Program-made: the position numbers and the translations under genes
Source of the DNA: Martinezella hainanensis
GTDB lineage: Bacteria; Pseudomonadota; Alphaproteobacteria; Rhizobiales; Rhizobiaceae
DNA length: 64,000 nucleotides
Direction of reading: 5' to 3'
NCBI RefSeq assembly: GCF_900094555.1
Contig: NZ_FMAC01000008.1
Span: 233,701-297,700 of the forward strand
In this document: positions 25,754-33,823 of the stretch, piece after piece
Layout of the letters: each line of letters starts with the position of its first letter
Position numbering within the stretch: the first letter of the stretch is position 1
Notes under the pieces: model-generated
The model's input: only the letters and a program-made list of their open reading frames with translations
The model's database searches: none
What the model was told of the DNA's origin: nothing

Positions 25754-26641
25754 TCAGCCCTGGCAGGAGGCGCAGTAGAAAGAAGAGCGCCCCGCCTGGA
25801 CGATGCGGCTGACCGTACCGCCGCAACCGGGCGTACTGCAAGGCTGCGCCTCACGATCATAGACGGAAAAGGAATGCTGGAAATAGCCGAGCGAACCGTC
25901 CGTCTGGATATGATCGCGCAAGGACGAGCCACCTGCGGCGATCGCATCGGCAATGACCTCCCGGATCGCCTCGACCAGCGTCAGCAGCGCTTCGGTCGGC
26001 TTGCCGGTATCCGTCACCAGCGTGCCAGCGGCGCGCAGCGGCGACAGGTGGGAGCGCCACAGTGCCTCGCACACATATATATTGCCAAGGCCGGCGATAT
26101 TCTTCTGGTCGAGCAATGCGCTTTTCAGTGGCTGCGCCTTGCCAAGAAAACGCTTAGCCAGGTAATCAGCGCCGAGTTCATTACCCGTGGGTTCCGGACC
26201 GAGATCGCGGAAGAAGGGATGCGTGGCCATATCGGCCCGCCTGACGATGTCCATGAAGCCGAAGCGGCGCGGGTCATTATAGATGACGCGCGCATTGCCG
26301 CTGCCGGCTGTCAGATGGAAGACGACATGATCGTGTTTCTCGTCCTTGGAGCGTGGATGATGGAAGGTTCCGGGTGTCTCCGCCGCCCCTGCCTCCACCC
26401 GGAACGAGCCGGACATGCCGAGATGCGCGATGATGGTCTTGCCATCTTCCAGATCGATCAGCAGGTACTTGGCGCGGCGCGACAGCGACGTGATGCCGCG
26501 GCCCGAAACATGCCGGGCGAAATCGGCGGGGAAAGGAAAGCGCAGATCGTTGCGGCGCAGTTCCAGTTCCCTGAGAACAGCACCTTCCATGGAGGGCGCC
26601 AGCCCGCGTCTGACCGTTTCGACCTCTGGTAATTCCGGCAT
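25754..26641 (-). CDS. mutM: Formamidopyrimidine-DNA glycosylase
   Basis: 295 residues. The N-terminal Pro2-Glu3 catalytic pair is seen in MPELPEVETVRRGL. The helix-two-turn-helix with its Asn-Gly loop and the C-terminal zinc finger (C-STPG-C ... C-AS-C) are complete, the last in PGCGGTVSRIVQAGRSS and YCASCQG. The enzyme removes 8-oxoguanine and ring-opened purines. It is divergent from ubiE, as in many rhizobia. Confidence 0.96.
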   Translation of the reverse strand: MPELPEVETVRRGLAPSMEGAVLRELELRRNDLRFPFPADFARHVSGRGITSLSRRAKYLLIDLEDGKTIIAHLGMSGSFRVEAGAAETPGTFHHPRSKDEKHDHVVFHLTAGSGNARVIYNDPRRFGFMDIVRRADMATHPFFRDLGPEPTGNELGADYLAKRFLGKAQPLKSALLDQKNIAGLGNIYVCEALWRSHLSPLRAAGTLVTDTGKPTEALLTLVEAIREVIADAIAAGGSSLRDHIQTDGSLGYFQHSFSVYDREAQPCSTPGCGGTVSRIVQAGRSSFYCASCQG

Positions 26642-26886
26642 GGCTATCCATCTTTATGTTTCAACCGCTTATGATCTGGGCTATAGCCCAAAGCATCGCG
26701 GCTGGTGATCTGGCTGATGAGATAGCGTGGCAATCGCGATTTCGCTATGGTCCGCCGCGGAATACTGCATAATTCCTTGGATCGGAATCGATCTAAAATT
26801 GAAATTATGTAGACGATTTAATGTGTTACGGCGACCTTGCGCATCACATATGACGCGCGGCGCTGTAGCGTAACGGAGTTGAGCCG

Positions 26887-27663
26887 ATGGCAGAAAGCCG
26901 CACCTCCGCCGATGGCGGCATGGAAACATCCTATGGCTTCCGCGAAGTGGCCGATGGCGAAAAGCAGGGCCTCGTCAACGAGGTGTTCCATAAGGTCGCC
27001 AAGCGCTACGACGTCATGAACGACGTCATGTCCATGGGCATGCATCGCGCCTGGAAGGATGCGATGGTTGCGGCGCTCAACCCCCGCAAGGATCCGTCCT
27101 ACAAGCTGCTCGACGTGGCGGGCGGCACGGGCGATATCGCTTTTCGCATCGTGGAAGCCTCGAACCGGCTCGCGCATGCGACCGTGCTCGACATCAACGG
27201 CTCGATGCTTGCCGTCGGCGCCGAGCGCGCGGAAAAGAAGAAGCTTTCGGACAACCTCACCTTCGTCGAGGCGAATGCCGAGGAACTGCCCTTCGAGCCG
27301 AATTCCTTCGACGCCTATACGATCGCTTTCGGCATCCGCAACGTGCCGCGTATTGATGTCGCGCTGAAGGAAGCCTATCGCGTGCTGAAGCGCGGCGGCC
27401 GGCTGCTCGTGCTCGAATTCTCCGAAGTCGATCTGCCGCTGCTCGACCGCGTTTACGACGCCTGGTCCTTCAACGCCATTCCGAAATTCGGCAAGGCGAT
27501 CACAGGCGATGCCGAGCCCTATCAGTATCTGGTGGAATCGATCCGCAAGTTCCCGAACCAGCAGGACTTCGCGACGATGATCCGCGAGGCCGGCTTCTCG
27601 CGCGTGAGCTTCACCAATTATACCGGCGGCATCGCCGCGCTGCACTCCGGCTGGAAGCTCTGA
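26887..27663 (+). CDS. ubiE: Ubiquinone/menaquinone C-methyltransferase UbiE
   Basis: 258 residues. SAM-binding motif I is KLLDVAGGTGDIAFRIVEA; other UbiE signatures are RYDVMNDVMSMGMHRAWKD near residue 40 and YTIAFGIRNVPRID. The C-terminal FTNYTGGIAALHSGWKL is diagnostic. It methylates the demethyl-quinone ring in ubiquinone synthesis. ubiB follows in the same direction after 125 bp that include a RIME-like repeat. Confidence 0.96.
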   Translation: MAESRTSADGGMETSYGFREVADGEKQGLVNEVFHKVAKRYDVMNDVMSMGMHRAWKDAMVAALNPRKDPSYKLLDVAGGTGDIAFRIVEASNRLAHATVLDINGSMLAVGAERAEKKKLSDNLTFVEANAEELPFEPNSFDAYTIAFGIRNVPRIDVALKEAYRVLKRGGRLLVLEFSEVDLPLLDRVYDAWSFNAIPKFGKAITGDAEPYQYLVESIRKFPNQQDFATMIREAGFSRVSFTNYTGGIAALHSGWKL

Positions 27664-27717
27664 AGCATGATGTCGAGCCATGCGATGCGGCTTATGGCCT
27701 CCGCTTTCCGAGACCTT

Positions 27718-27788
27718 GAGGCTCTATCTTTTTGTTTTGACGCAATTCCTGACGAAAAACCGCTACGCACTTTTCCTGGAACTGCTCT
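27718..27788. repeat. RIME-like dispersed repeat, copy A
   Basis: Inverted arms GCAATTCC (27742-27749) and GGAACTGC (27778-27785) enclose the family core AACCGCTACGCACTTTTCC. It ends immediately before the ubiB start codon at 27789, so its GGA may act in ubiB translation initiation. Confidence 0.7.
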
Positions 27789-29363
27789 ATGAGTGCTTTC
27801 AGCGCATATTTCGGCCTGATCCGGGTCGGCTGGGTGCTCGTGCGCGAAGGCGTGGTCATGGCGCTGCCGTCGGAAGGGTTGCCACCCTCCGTCAGCCTCG
27901 CCAAATCCTTCGTCAGCATCTTTGCGCGCAGGAAGGCGAAGAGCCAGGCGCGTAGCGACCGGCTGGCGCAGGCGGTGGAACGGCTCGGCCCCTCCTATGT
28001 GAAGATCGGCCAATTTCTGGCGACCCGGCCCGACGTCGTCGGTGTCGACATGGCAAACGACCTGTCGAAGCTTCAGGACCGGATGGCCTTCTTCCCGCAT
28101 GAGACTGCAACCGCAGCCATCGAGTCTTCGCTTGGCCGGCGGATCGACGATCTCTATGCCAGCTTCGGCGAGCCGATTGCAGCAGCTTCGATAGCACAGG
28201 TACATCCGGCGGAGGTCGACACGGCCGAAGGCCGCAAGCGCGTTGCCGTCAAGGTGATACGGCCGGGCGTGCGCCAACGTTTTTCCAACGATATCAGAGC
28301 GATGTATCTCGTCTCGCGGCTGCAGGAGCGTTTCATGCCTTCCAGCCGTCGTCTTCGGCCGGTGGAAGTGACGAAGACGCTCGAGCAGACCACGAAGGTC
28401 GAGATGGATCTGCGGCTGGAAGCGGCCGCGCTCTCGGAAATTGCCGAAAATACCGAGAAGGATCCGGGCTTCCGCGTTCCGAAGGTGGATTGGGAACGCA
28501 CGGGGCGCGACGTCATCACCATGGAGTGGATCGACGGCGTGAAGATGTCCGACGTCGAGGGGCTGAAGGCCGCCGGCCACGACCTCAACATGCTCGCCGA
28601 CGCGCTGATCCAGTCCTTCCTCCGCCATACGCTGCGCGACGGCTTCTTCCATGCCGACATGCATCCCGGCAACCTCTTTGTCGATGCGGCCGGCATGATC
28701 GTCGCCGTCGACATGGGCATTGTCGGCCGTCTGGGCAAGAAGGAGCGCCGCTTCCTCGCCGAAATCCTCTACGGCTTCATTACCCGCGACTATGTCCGCG
28801 TCGCAGAGGTGCATTTCGAGGCCGGCTATGTGCCCGCGCATCACAATACAGAGAGCTTCGCTCAGGCCATCCGCGCGATCGGCGAGCCGATCCATGGACA
28901 GCCGGCCGAGACGATCTCCATGGGCAAGCTTCTGACCCTGCTGTTTGAAGTGACCGAACTCTTCGACATGGAAACACGGCCCGAACTGGTGATGCTGCAG
29001 AAGACCATGGTGGTGGTCGAGGGCGTGTCGCGCATGCTCAATCCGCGCTTCAACATGTGGAAAGCATCAGAACCGGTGGTCGGCGACTGGATCCGCACCA
29101 ATCTCGGCCCCAAGCGGATCATGACCGACCTGAAGGACGGCTTGAAGGCCGCGGTGAAGCTTGCCGAAGCGGCACCTGAAATCGCCGCCAAGACCGAGAA
29201 GTTCCATCACGAACTCCTGCACATGAGCGAAAACGGCCTGCGCTTCGATCCGCAGACGGCAGAAGCGATCGGCAAGGCTGAAGCCAAGCACAGCCGCTCC
29301 GGTCGTTTCGCGCTATGGGTGATTGCGCTGACGCTGCTCTATATCGCCTGGCATGTGAGCTAA
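27789..29363 (+). CDS. ubiB: UbiB, atypical kinase-like ubiquinone biosynthesis protein
   Basis: 524 residues. The UbiB/ADCK protein-kinase-like fold shows the KxGQ motif (VKIGQFLATRPDVV), the Ala-rich loop EPIAAASIAQVHPA, the invariant Lys in VAVKVIRPG, and the catalytic-loop and metal motif FHADMHPGNLFVDAAG with VAVDMGIVG. Two C-terminal hydrophobic segments include RFALWVIALTLLYIAW, which anchors it in the membrane. It is required for ubiquinone synthesis or lipid access of its precursors. It starts directly at the end of a RIME-like repeat. Confidence 0.95.
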   Translation: MSAFSAYFGLIRVGWVLVREGVVMALPSEGLPPSVSLAKSFVSIFARRKAKSQARSDRLAQAVERLGPSYVKIGQFLATRPDVVGVDMANDLSKLQDRMAFFPHETATAAIESSLGRRIDDLYASFGEPIAAASIAQVHPAEVDTAEGRKRVAVKVIRPGVRQRFSNDIRAMYLVSRLQERFMPSSRRLRPVEVTKTLEQTTKVEMDLRLEAAALSEIAENTEKDPGFRVPKVDWERTGRDVITMEWIDGVKMSDVEGLKAAGHDLNMLADALIQSFLRHTLRDGFFHADMHPGNLFVDAAGMIVAVDMGIVGRLGKKERRFLAEILYGFITRDYVRVAEVHFEAGYVPAHHNTESFAQAIRAIGEPIHGQPAETISMGKLLTLLFEVTELFDMETRPELVMLQKTMVVVEGVSRMLNPRFNMWKASEPVVGDWIRTNLGPKRIMTDLKDGLKAAVKLAEAAPEIAAKTEKFHHELLHMSENGLRFDPQTAEAIGKAEAKHSRSGRFALWVIALTLLYIAWHVS

Positions 29364-29480
29364 CCCGCAAAGCCCACCGTGTTTCGTCGAAGTACTGGAC
29401 CCGCGCAAACACAGAGTTGCGCGGCGGCTGAACTCGCTCCAAAATTCAATCCTATGCCGCCTATCGAGGTGTTCGCCATT

Positions 29481-29517
29481 TGGGATATCCCATTGGCGAT
29501 AAGGCTCGCATAGCCTT
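29481..29517. promoter_or_regulatory. Palindrome plus hairpin in the leader of the ergothioneine-type catabolic operon
   Basis: A perfect 12-bp palindrome TGGGATATCCCA lies at 29481-29492, with off-centre GCCA/TGGC flanks. It is followed by the inverted repeat AAGGCT-CGCAT-AGCCTT at 29501-29517, just before AAGGAG and the start codon at 29540. It could be an operator for the operon; no regulator gene is adjacent. Confidence 0.4.
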
Positions 29518-29539
29518 GCGAAAAAGGAGAACAAAAGAC

Positions 29540-31123
29540 ATGGAGCGTCAGAGAGCCGGCATCGAACTCACCGGGCAACCCCTTGGGTTCAGCGACCTGG
29601 TGCGGATCGGGGCGGGTGTCGCCCTGCCCTCGGCATCGGAAACCGGCATGGCGCGGGTGCGGCTGGCGCGCAGCGTTCTTGAAAGCACGATCCAATCCGG
29701 CATGCCCGTCTATGGCTCCACCACCGGCGTCGGCGCCATGAAGGATGTCGAGTGGTCTCCCGAAGATCTCGATGCCTTCAATCTCGGCCTCGTGCGCGCC
29801 CATCACTTCGGCACCGGCGCACCCTTTTCCATGTCGGTCGTCCGCAATGCCATGGCGATCCGGGTCAACACTGCTCTCACCGGCCAGGTCGGATGCTCGC
29901 AGGAACTGATCCAGGCCTATCTGCAGCTTCTCAGCGCCGACGTCATTCCCGTCGTCCGCCGCACCGGTTCGATCGGCTGCGCCGATATCGGCCTGATGGG
30001 GCAGATCGGCGCAGTTCTGACGGGCGTTGGTGAAGCAGTCTATCGCGGCCGTCGCATGCAGGCGGCCGATGCCTTCGATGCTGCCGGCATCGCTCCCGTA
30101 AGGATGATGCCGCGCGACAGCCTCGCTTCGCTCAGCGTCAATGCCGTCAGCTTTGCCGCCGCTGCCGAGACAACCCGCAATGCCGCCGCGTCGATCCGCG
30201 TCCTGCTTGCGACCGGTATGATGGCGGCCGGCGCGCTCGGCGCTTCGCGCGATCCCTGGATTTCGGTGCGCCATGTCGGCACTGCCCGCGAAGCTCTGAT
30301 CGGCGCTTGGCTCTGCAATGCCTCGGACGAATGGCCCTGGCCGGTCGCAACCCATGTGCAGGACCCGCTGAGCCTGCGCATGATCGCCCAGGTCTTTGGC
30401 GCCGTCATCGAAAACCTGCTCACGGCAGGCCACAAGATCCTCGCCGCCACCGGCCGCTCGGACGACAATCCCGTCATCGTCGACGGGCGTGTGATGACCT
30501 CGGGTGGCTCCCTTCCGCTGGATGTCACCGTGCTTCTCGAAGCAGCCGTCATCTGCATGGCCCACGCCGCGCGCAACGCCTTCAATCGCTGCGTCCTGCT
30601 CGGCAATGGCCAGCGTCGCGGCCTGCCGGTCAATCTCGTTCCGGAAGGAAAGATCGCGACCGGCTTCGGCCCGATCATCAAGCTGGCAGGCGAAATCTTC
30701 TCGCGCGTTCTGTCCATGTCCAATCCGGTCTCGGCCCAGTCGCTGGTAGTTGCCGCCGGGATGGAAGACGAGGCTGCCTTCCTGCCGCTCGTCATCGAGC
30801 GTTTCGAGCGGCAGATGCGGGCGCTGAAACGCCTGGCGGCGCTCGAAGCCCTGCTTTCGGCCCAAGCCATGGATATTCTCGGCGACAAGCCGGAAGGTGT
30901 CGCGCGCATGCTCTACGACGTCGTGCGCAAACATGCGGATTTCTATGTCGTCGACCGTCCCCTTTCGGCCGAAGTCGAGGCGATCGAGGAAGAACTGGCC
31001 TCAGAGGCGTTCGTTTCGGAATTGATCGCCCATAAGCCCATCATCGCCTATGATGATTTCTTTGCGCTCGGCTCGCTGGAGCGGGTCGAAGAGCGGCTTT
31101 ATCACGACACCGTTGCCATCTGA
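29540..31123 (+). CDS. MIO-less aromatic amino acid lyase homologue, probable ergothionase (trimethylamine lyase)
   Basis: 527 residues from the ATG at 29540, with AAGGAG at 29524-29529. It aligns along its length with histidine ammonia-lyase: PVYGSTTGVG (Tyr58 in the active-site loop), GSIG then the cofactor position, GVGEA, QDPLSLRMIAQVFG and SDDNPVI. The Ala-Ser-Gly that cyclises to the MIO electrophile is replaced by Cys147-Ala148-Asp149, so no MIO can form. From memory of the family, ergothionase eliminates trimethylamine from ergothioneine without MIO because the leaving group is already cationic. Context with a urocanase-like hydratase, a desulfurase-type protein, a hydantoinase and a carbamoylase supports this. 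An S-methyl-ergothioneine or other betaine substrate is possible. Confidence 0.72.
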   Translation: MERQRAGIELTGQPLGFSDLVRIGAGVALPSASETGMARVRLARSVLESTIQSGMPVYGSTTGVGAMKDVEWSPEDLDAFNLGLVRAHHFGTGAPFSMSVVRNAMAIRVNTALTGQVGCSQELIQAYLQLLSADVIPVVRRTGSIGCADIGLMGQIGAVLTGVGEAVYRGRRMQAADAFDAAGIAPVRMMPRDSLASLSVNAVSFAAAAETTRNAAASIRVLLATGMMAAGALGASRDPWISVRHVGTAREALIGAWLCNASDEWPWPVATHVQDPLSLRMIAQVFGAVIENLLTAGHKILAATGRSDDNPVIVDGRVMTSGGSLPLDVTVLLEAAVICMAHAARNAFNRCVLLGNGQRRGLPVNLVPEGKIATGFGPIIKLAGEIFSRVLSMSNPVSAQSLVVAAGMEDEAAFLPLVIERFERQMRALKRLAALEALLSAQAMDILGDKPEGVARMLYDVVRKHADFYVVDRPLSAEVEAIEEELASEAFVSELIAHKPIIAYDDFFALGSLERVEERLYHDTVAI

Positions 31124-31163
31124 ACCAACCGACTGAACCAACCGACCGGCGGAGAGAATGCAC

Positions 31164-32549
31164 ATGGCCGATTTCGATCTAGTTCTGCAAGGCACCGTGG
31201 TTTTGCCTGGACGCATCGTGGAAGCCGGCTATGTCGCCGTCAGCGACGGCAAGATCGCCGAGGTGGGCATCGGCGTGCCGCCGGCTGCCCGCGAGCGGCA
31301 TCTACTCGGCAAGGCGCTGATCCTGCCTGGCGCGATCGACGCGCAAACCCACTCCCTGTCCCAGAAGGATCAGGAGGATTTCATCTGGTCAACGCGTTCG
31401 GCAGCCGCTGGCGGCGTCACCACCATCGTCGATATGCCCTATGACGAAGGCAATCTCGTCTGCTCGGCAGCATCGGTGAAGAAGAAGATCGATCATGCCG
31501 CGCCGCAATCGCGCGTCGACTTCGCCCTCTATGGCACGATCGACCCGGAAGAAGGCCCGGCGCGTATCGCCGAGATGGTCGAGGCCGGTGTCGCCGCCTT
31601 CAAATTCTCCACCTTCGGCACGGATCCGAAACGCTTTCCGCGCATTCCGCCCGCCCTGCTCGATGCCTGCTTTGCCGCGATCGCGTCAACGGGCCTGACC
31701 GCCGGCGTCCACAACGAGGATGACGAAGCGGTGCGCGCCTATATGGAGCAGGTCAAGGCAAGCGGTGTTACCGACTACCGCGCCCACGGCCTTTCCCGCC
31801 CACCAATTACCGAGCTTCTCGCCATGCATACGATCTTCGAGACGGGTGCAGATACCGGCTGCCCGGCGCATGTCGTGCATTGCTCGCTCGGCCGCGGCTA
31901 CGACATCGCCCGCGCCTATCGCCGCGACGGCTTCGAAGCGACAGTCGAATGCTGCATCCATTACCTGACGCTCGACGAAGAAAACGATGTGCGGCGTCTC
32001 GGCGGCAAGGCGAAAATCAATCCGCCCATCCGCCCGCGCGCCGAAGTGGAAACCTTGTGGCGCAAAGTGGCGGAGGGCAATGTCTGGCTCGTCTCGACCG
32101 ACCACGTCAGCTGGTCGGAAAACCGCAAGACCAATCCGGACATGCTGGCGAACGCTTCCGGCGTGCCGGGACTGGAGGTCATGGTGCCGCTCTTCGTCAA
32201 GGGAGCTCTGCAACGCGGCGTGCCGCTTACCTGGGCCGCGAAGCTGATGGCGGAGAACCCGGCCAGGCATTTCCGCCTCGACCACGTCAAGGGCGCGCTG
32301 ACGCCGGGCAAGGATGCCGACATCGTCGTGCTGGAGCCACGCGAAATGGTTTATGACGCAGCGGCAAGCGGCAACAACGTCGTCGGCTGGAGCCCCTATA
32401 ACGGTATCCGCCTGCCCTGGACTGTGTCCGCCGCCTATCTTAGAGGCAAGCAGATTACCGAGGGACAGAAGGTGCTGGCCGAACCCGGCTCCGGCAGCTT
32501 TGTCCGTCCCTTGCCTCGCCAAATTCTTGCCGGAGATGCAGCCCGATGA
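31164..32549 (+). CDS. Cyclic amidohydrolase (dihydropyrimidinase/hydantoinase-like), probable hydantoin-5-propionate hydrolase
   Basis: 461 residues; ATG 31164 is preferred over 31158 because GGAG at 31150-31153 is better spaced. The fold is the allantoinase/dihydroorotase TIM barrel: PGAIDAQTH (Gln61, His63), candidate carboxylated Lys147 in AAFKFSTFG, His183 in GVHNEDDE, His239 in HVVHCSLGRG and Asp313 in VSTDHVSW. The first His of the usual HxH pair is Gln61, which would weaken or change one metal site. In the proposed pathway it opens hydantoin-5-propionate to N-carbamoyl-glutamate. It overlaps the next gene by 4 bp. Confidence 0.75.
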   Translation: MADFDLVLQGTVVLPGRIVEAGYVAVSDGKIAEVGIGVPPAARERHLLGKALILPGAIDAQTHSLSQKDQEDFIWSTRSAAAGGVTTIVDMPYDEGNLVCSAASVKKKIDHAAPQSRVDFALYGTIDPEEGPARIAEMVEAGVAAFKFSTFGTDPKRFPRIPPALLDACFAAIASTGLTAGVHNEDDEAVRAYMEQVKASGVTDYRAHGLSRPPITELLAMHTIFETGADTGCPAHVVHCSLGRGYDIARAYRRDGFEATVECCIHYLTLDEENDVRRLGGKAKINPPIRPRAEVETLWRKVAEGNVWLVSTDHVSWSENRKTNPDMLANASGVPGLEVMVPLFVKGALQRGVPLTWAAKLMAENPARHFRLDHVKGALTPGKDADIVVLEPREMVYDAAASGNNVVGWSPYNGIRLPWTVSAAYLRGKQITEGQKVLAEPGSGSFVRPLPRQILAGDAAR

Positions 32550-33820
32550 CCGACCCCAAGCGCCACAACCTGCCCGTCAACGCCGATCGTATCGCCGAGG
32601 ATATCGATGCGCTCGCCGGCATCACCGATCCGGGCCATCCCTGGACGCGTCGCGCCTTCTCCCCGCTTTTCCTTGAAGGGCGCGCCTATATCGACGCGCG
32701 GATGAAGGCGGCGGGGCTTGAGACCCGGATCGATGCCGCCGGCAATCTGATCGGCCGGCGCGCAGGCGCCAAGCCGGGCCTCGGCACGATCCTTGTCGGC
32801 TCGCATTCCGACACCGTTCCCGATGGCGGCCGCTTCGACGGCATTGCCGGCACGATCGCGGCACTTGAAGTCGCGCGCTCCTTGAAGGATCGCGGCATCG
32901 AACTCGACCACGATCTGGAGATCGTCGATTTCCTGGCTGAGGAAGTCAGCATCTTCGGCGTCTCCTGCATCGGCAGCCGCGGCATGACCGGACAGATTCC
33001 CGAGGCGTGGCTTTCCCGCATGAGCGGCGACCGCACGCTGTCGCAGGGCATTGCCGAAGTCGGCGGCGATCCTTCGGTGCTGCTCTCCCAGAAGCGCCCG
33101 GATCTCGCCGGTTTTCTGGAGCTGCATATCGAGCAGGGTCCGGTGCTGGAAGCCGAGAACAAGGATATCGGCATCGTCACCGCGATCGCCGGCATCACCC
33201 GCATCGAAATCACCGTGGAAGGTCGCGCAGATCACGCCGGCACGACGCCGATGGATCGCCGCGCGGATGCGCTGGTAGCGGCCTCGCGATTGGTCCTTGA
33301 CATTCGCCAACGCGCCGCCGAACAGGCAAAGACGCCGGGCCATTTCGCCGCGACCGTCGGCGAATTCCGCATCGAGCCGAATGCCGCCAATGTCGTACCC
33401 TCGAAGGTCGTTCTGCTGATCGACGGCCGTGCCGAAATCCGCGGCGACATGGAGGATTTCCTCACCTGGATCGACGGCGAGGTGAAGACCATTGCCGCCG
33501 ATTACGGCGTGACGATCAATACGCCGGTGCGCGTCTCCGACAACATGCCGACGCCGGGCGCGCCGGTGCTGCTCGAAACGCTCGAGCGCGCCTGCGAGAC
33601 GGTCGGCGCCAAGCATCGCCGCATGGCCTCCGGCGCCGGCCATGACACGGCCTGGATCGCCAAGGTCGCCCCTGCCGCCATGATCTTCGTGCCCTGCAAG
33701 GAAGGCCGCAGCCACTGCGCCGAGGAGTGGGCCGAGAATGACGACATCGCCATGGGTGCCGCCGTGCTCTTCGAAGCGGTGCGCGACATGGACAAGAACC
33801 TCAAACAGAACCGGGAGTAG
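32546..33820 (+). CDS. M20-family N-carbamoyl-L-amino acid amidohydrolase, probable N-carbamoyl-glutamate hydrolase
   Basis: 424 residues. Metal ligands of the beta-ureidopropionase/allantoate amidohydrolase group are intact: GSHSDTVPDGGRFDG (His87, Asp98), LAEEVSIFG (Glu132/133) and LELHIEQGPVLE (His194), followed by the dimerisation-domain motif GRADHAGTTPMDRRAD. Such enzymes split N-carbamoyl amino acids into amino acid, CO2 and ammonia. In the proposed pathway the product is glutamate. It is coupled to the upstream amidohydrolase by an ATGA overlap, and the DUF917 gene follows after 3 bp. Confidence 0.85.
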   Translation: MTDPKRHNLPVNADRIAEDIDALAGITDPGHPWTRRAFSPLFLEGRAYIDARMKAAGLETRIDAAGNLIGRRAGAKPGLGTILVGSHSDTVPDGGRFDGIAGTIAALEVARSLKDRGIELDHDLEIVDFLAEEVSIFGVSCIGSRGMTGQIPEAWLSRMSGDRTLSQGIAEVGGDPSVLLSQKRPDLAGFLELHIEQGPVLEAENKDIGIVTAIAGITRIEITVEGRADHAGTTPMDRRADALVAASRLVLDIRQRAAEQAKTPGHFAATVGEFRIEPNAANVVPSKVVLLIDGRAEIRGDMEDFLTWIDGEVKTIAADYGVTINTPVRVSDNMPTPGAPVLLETLERACETVGAKHRRMASGAGHDTAWIAKVAPAAMIFVPCKEGRSHCAEEWAENDDIAMGAAVLFEAVRDMDKNLKQNRE

Positions 33821-33823
33821 CCA

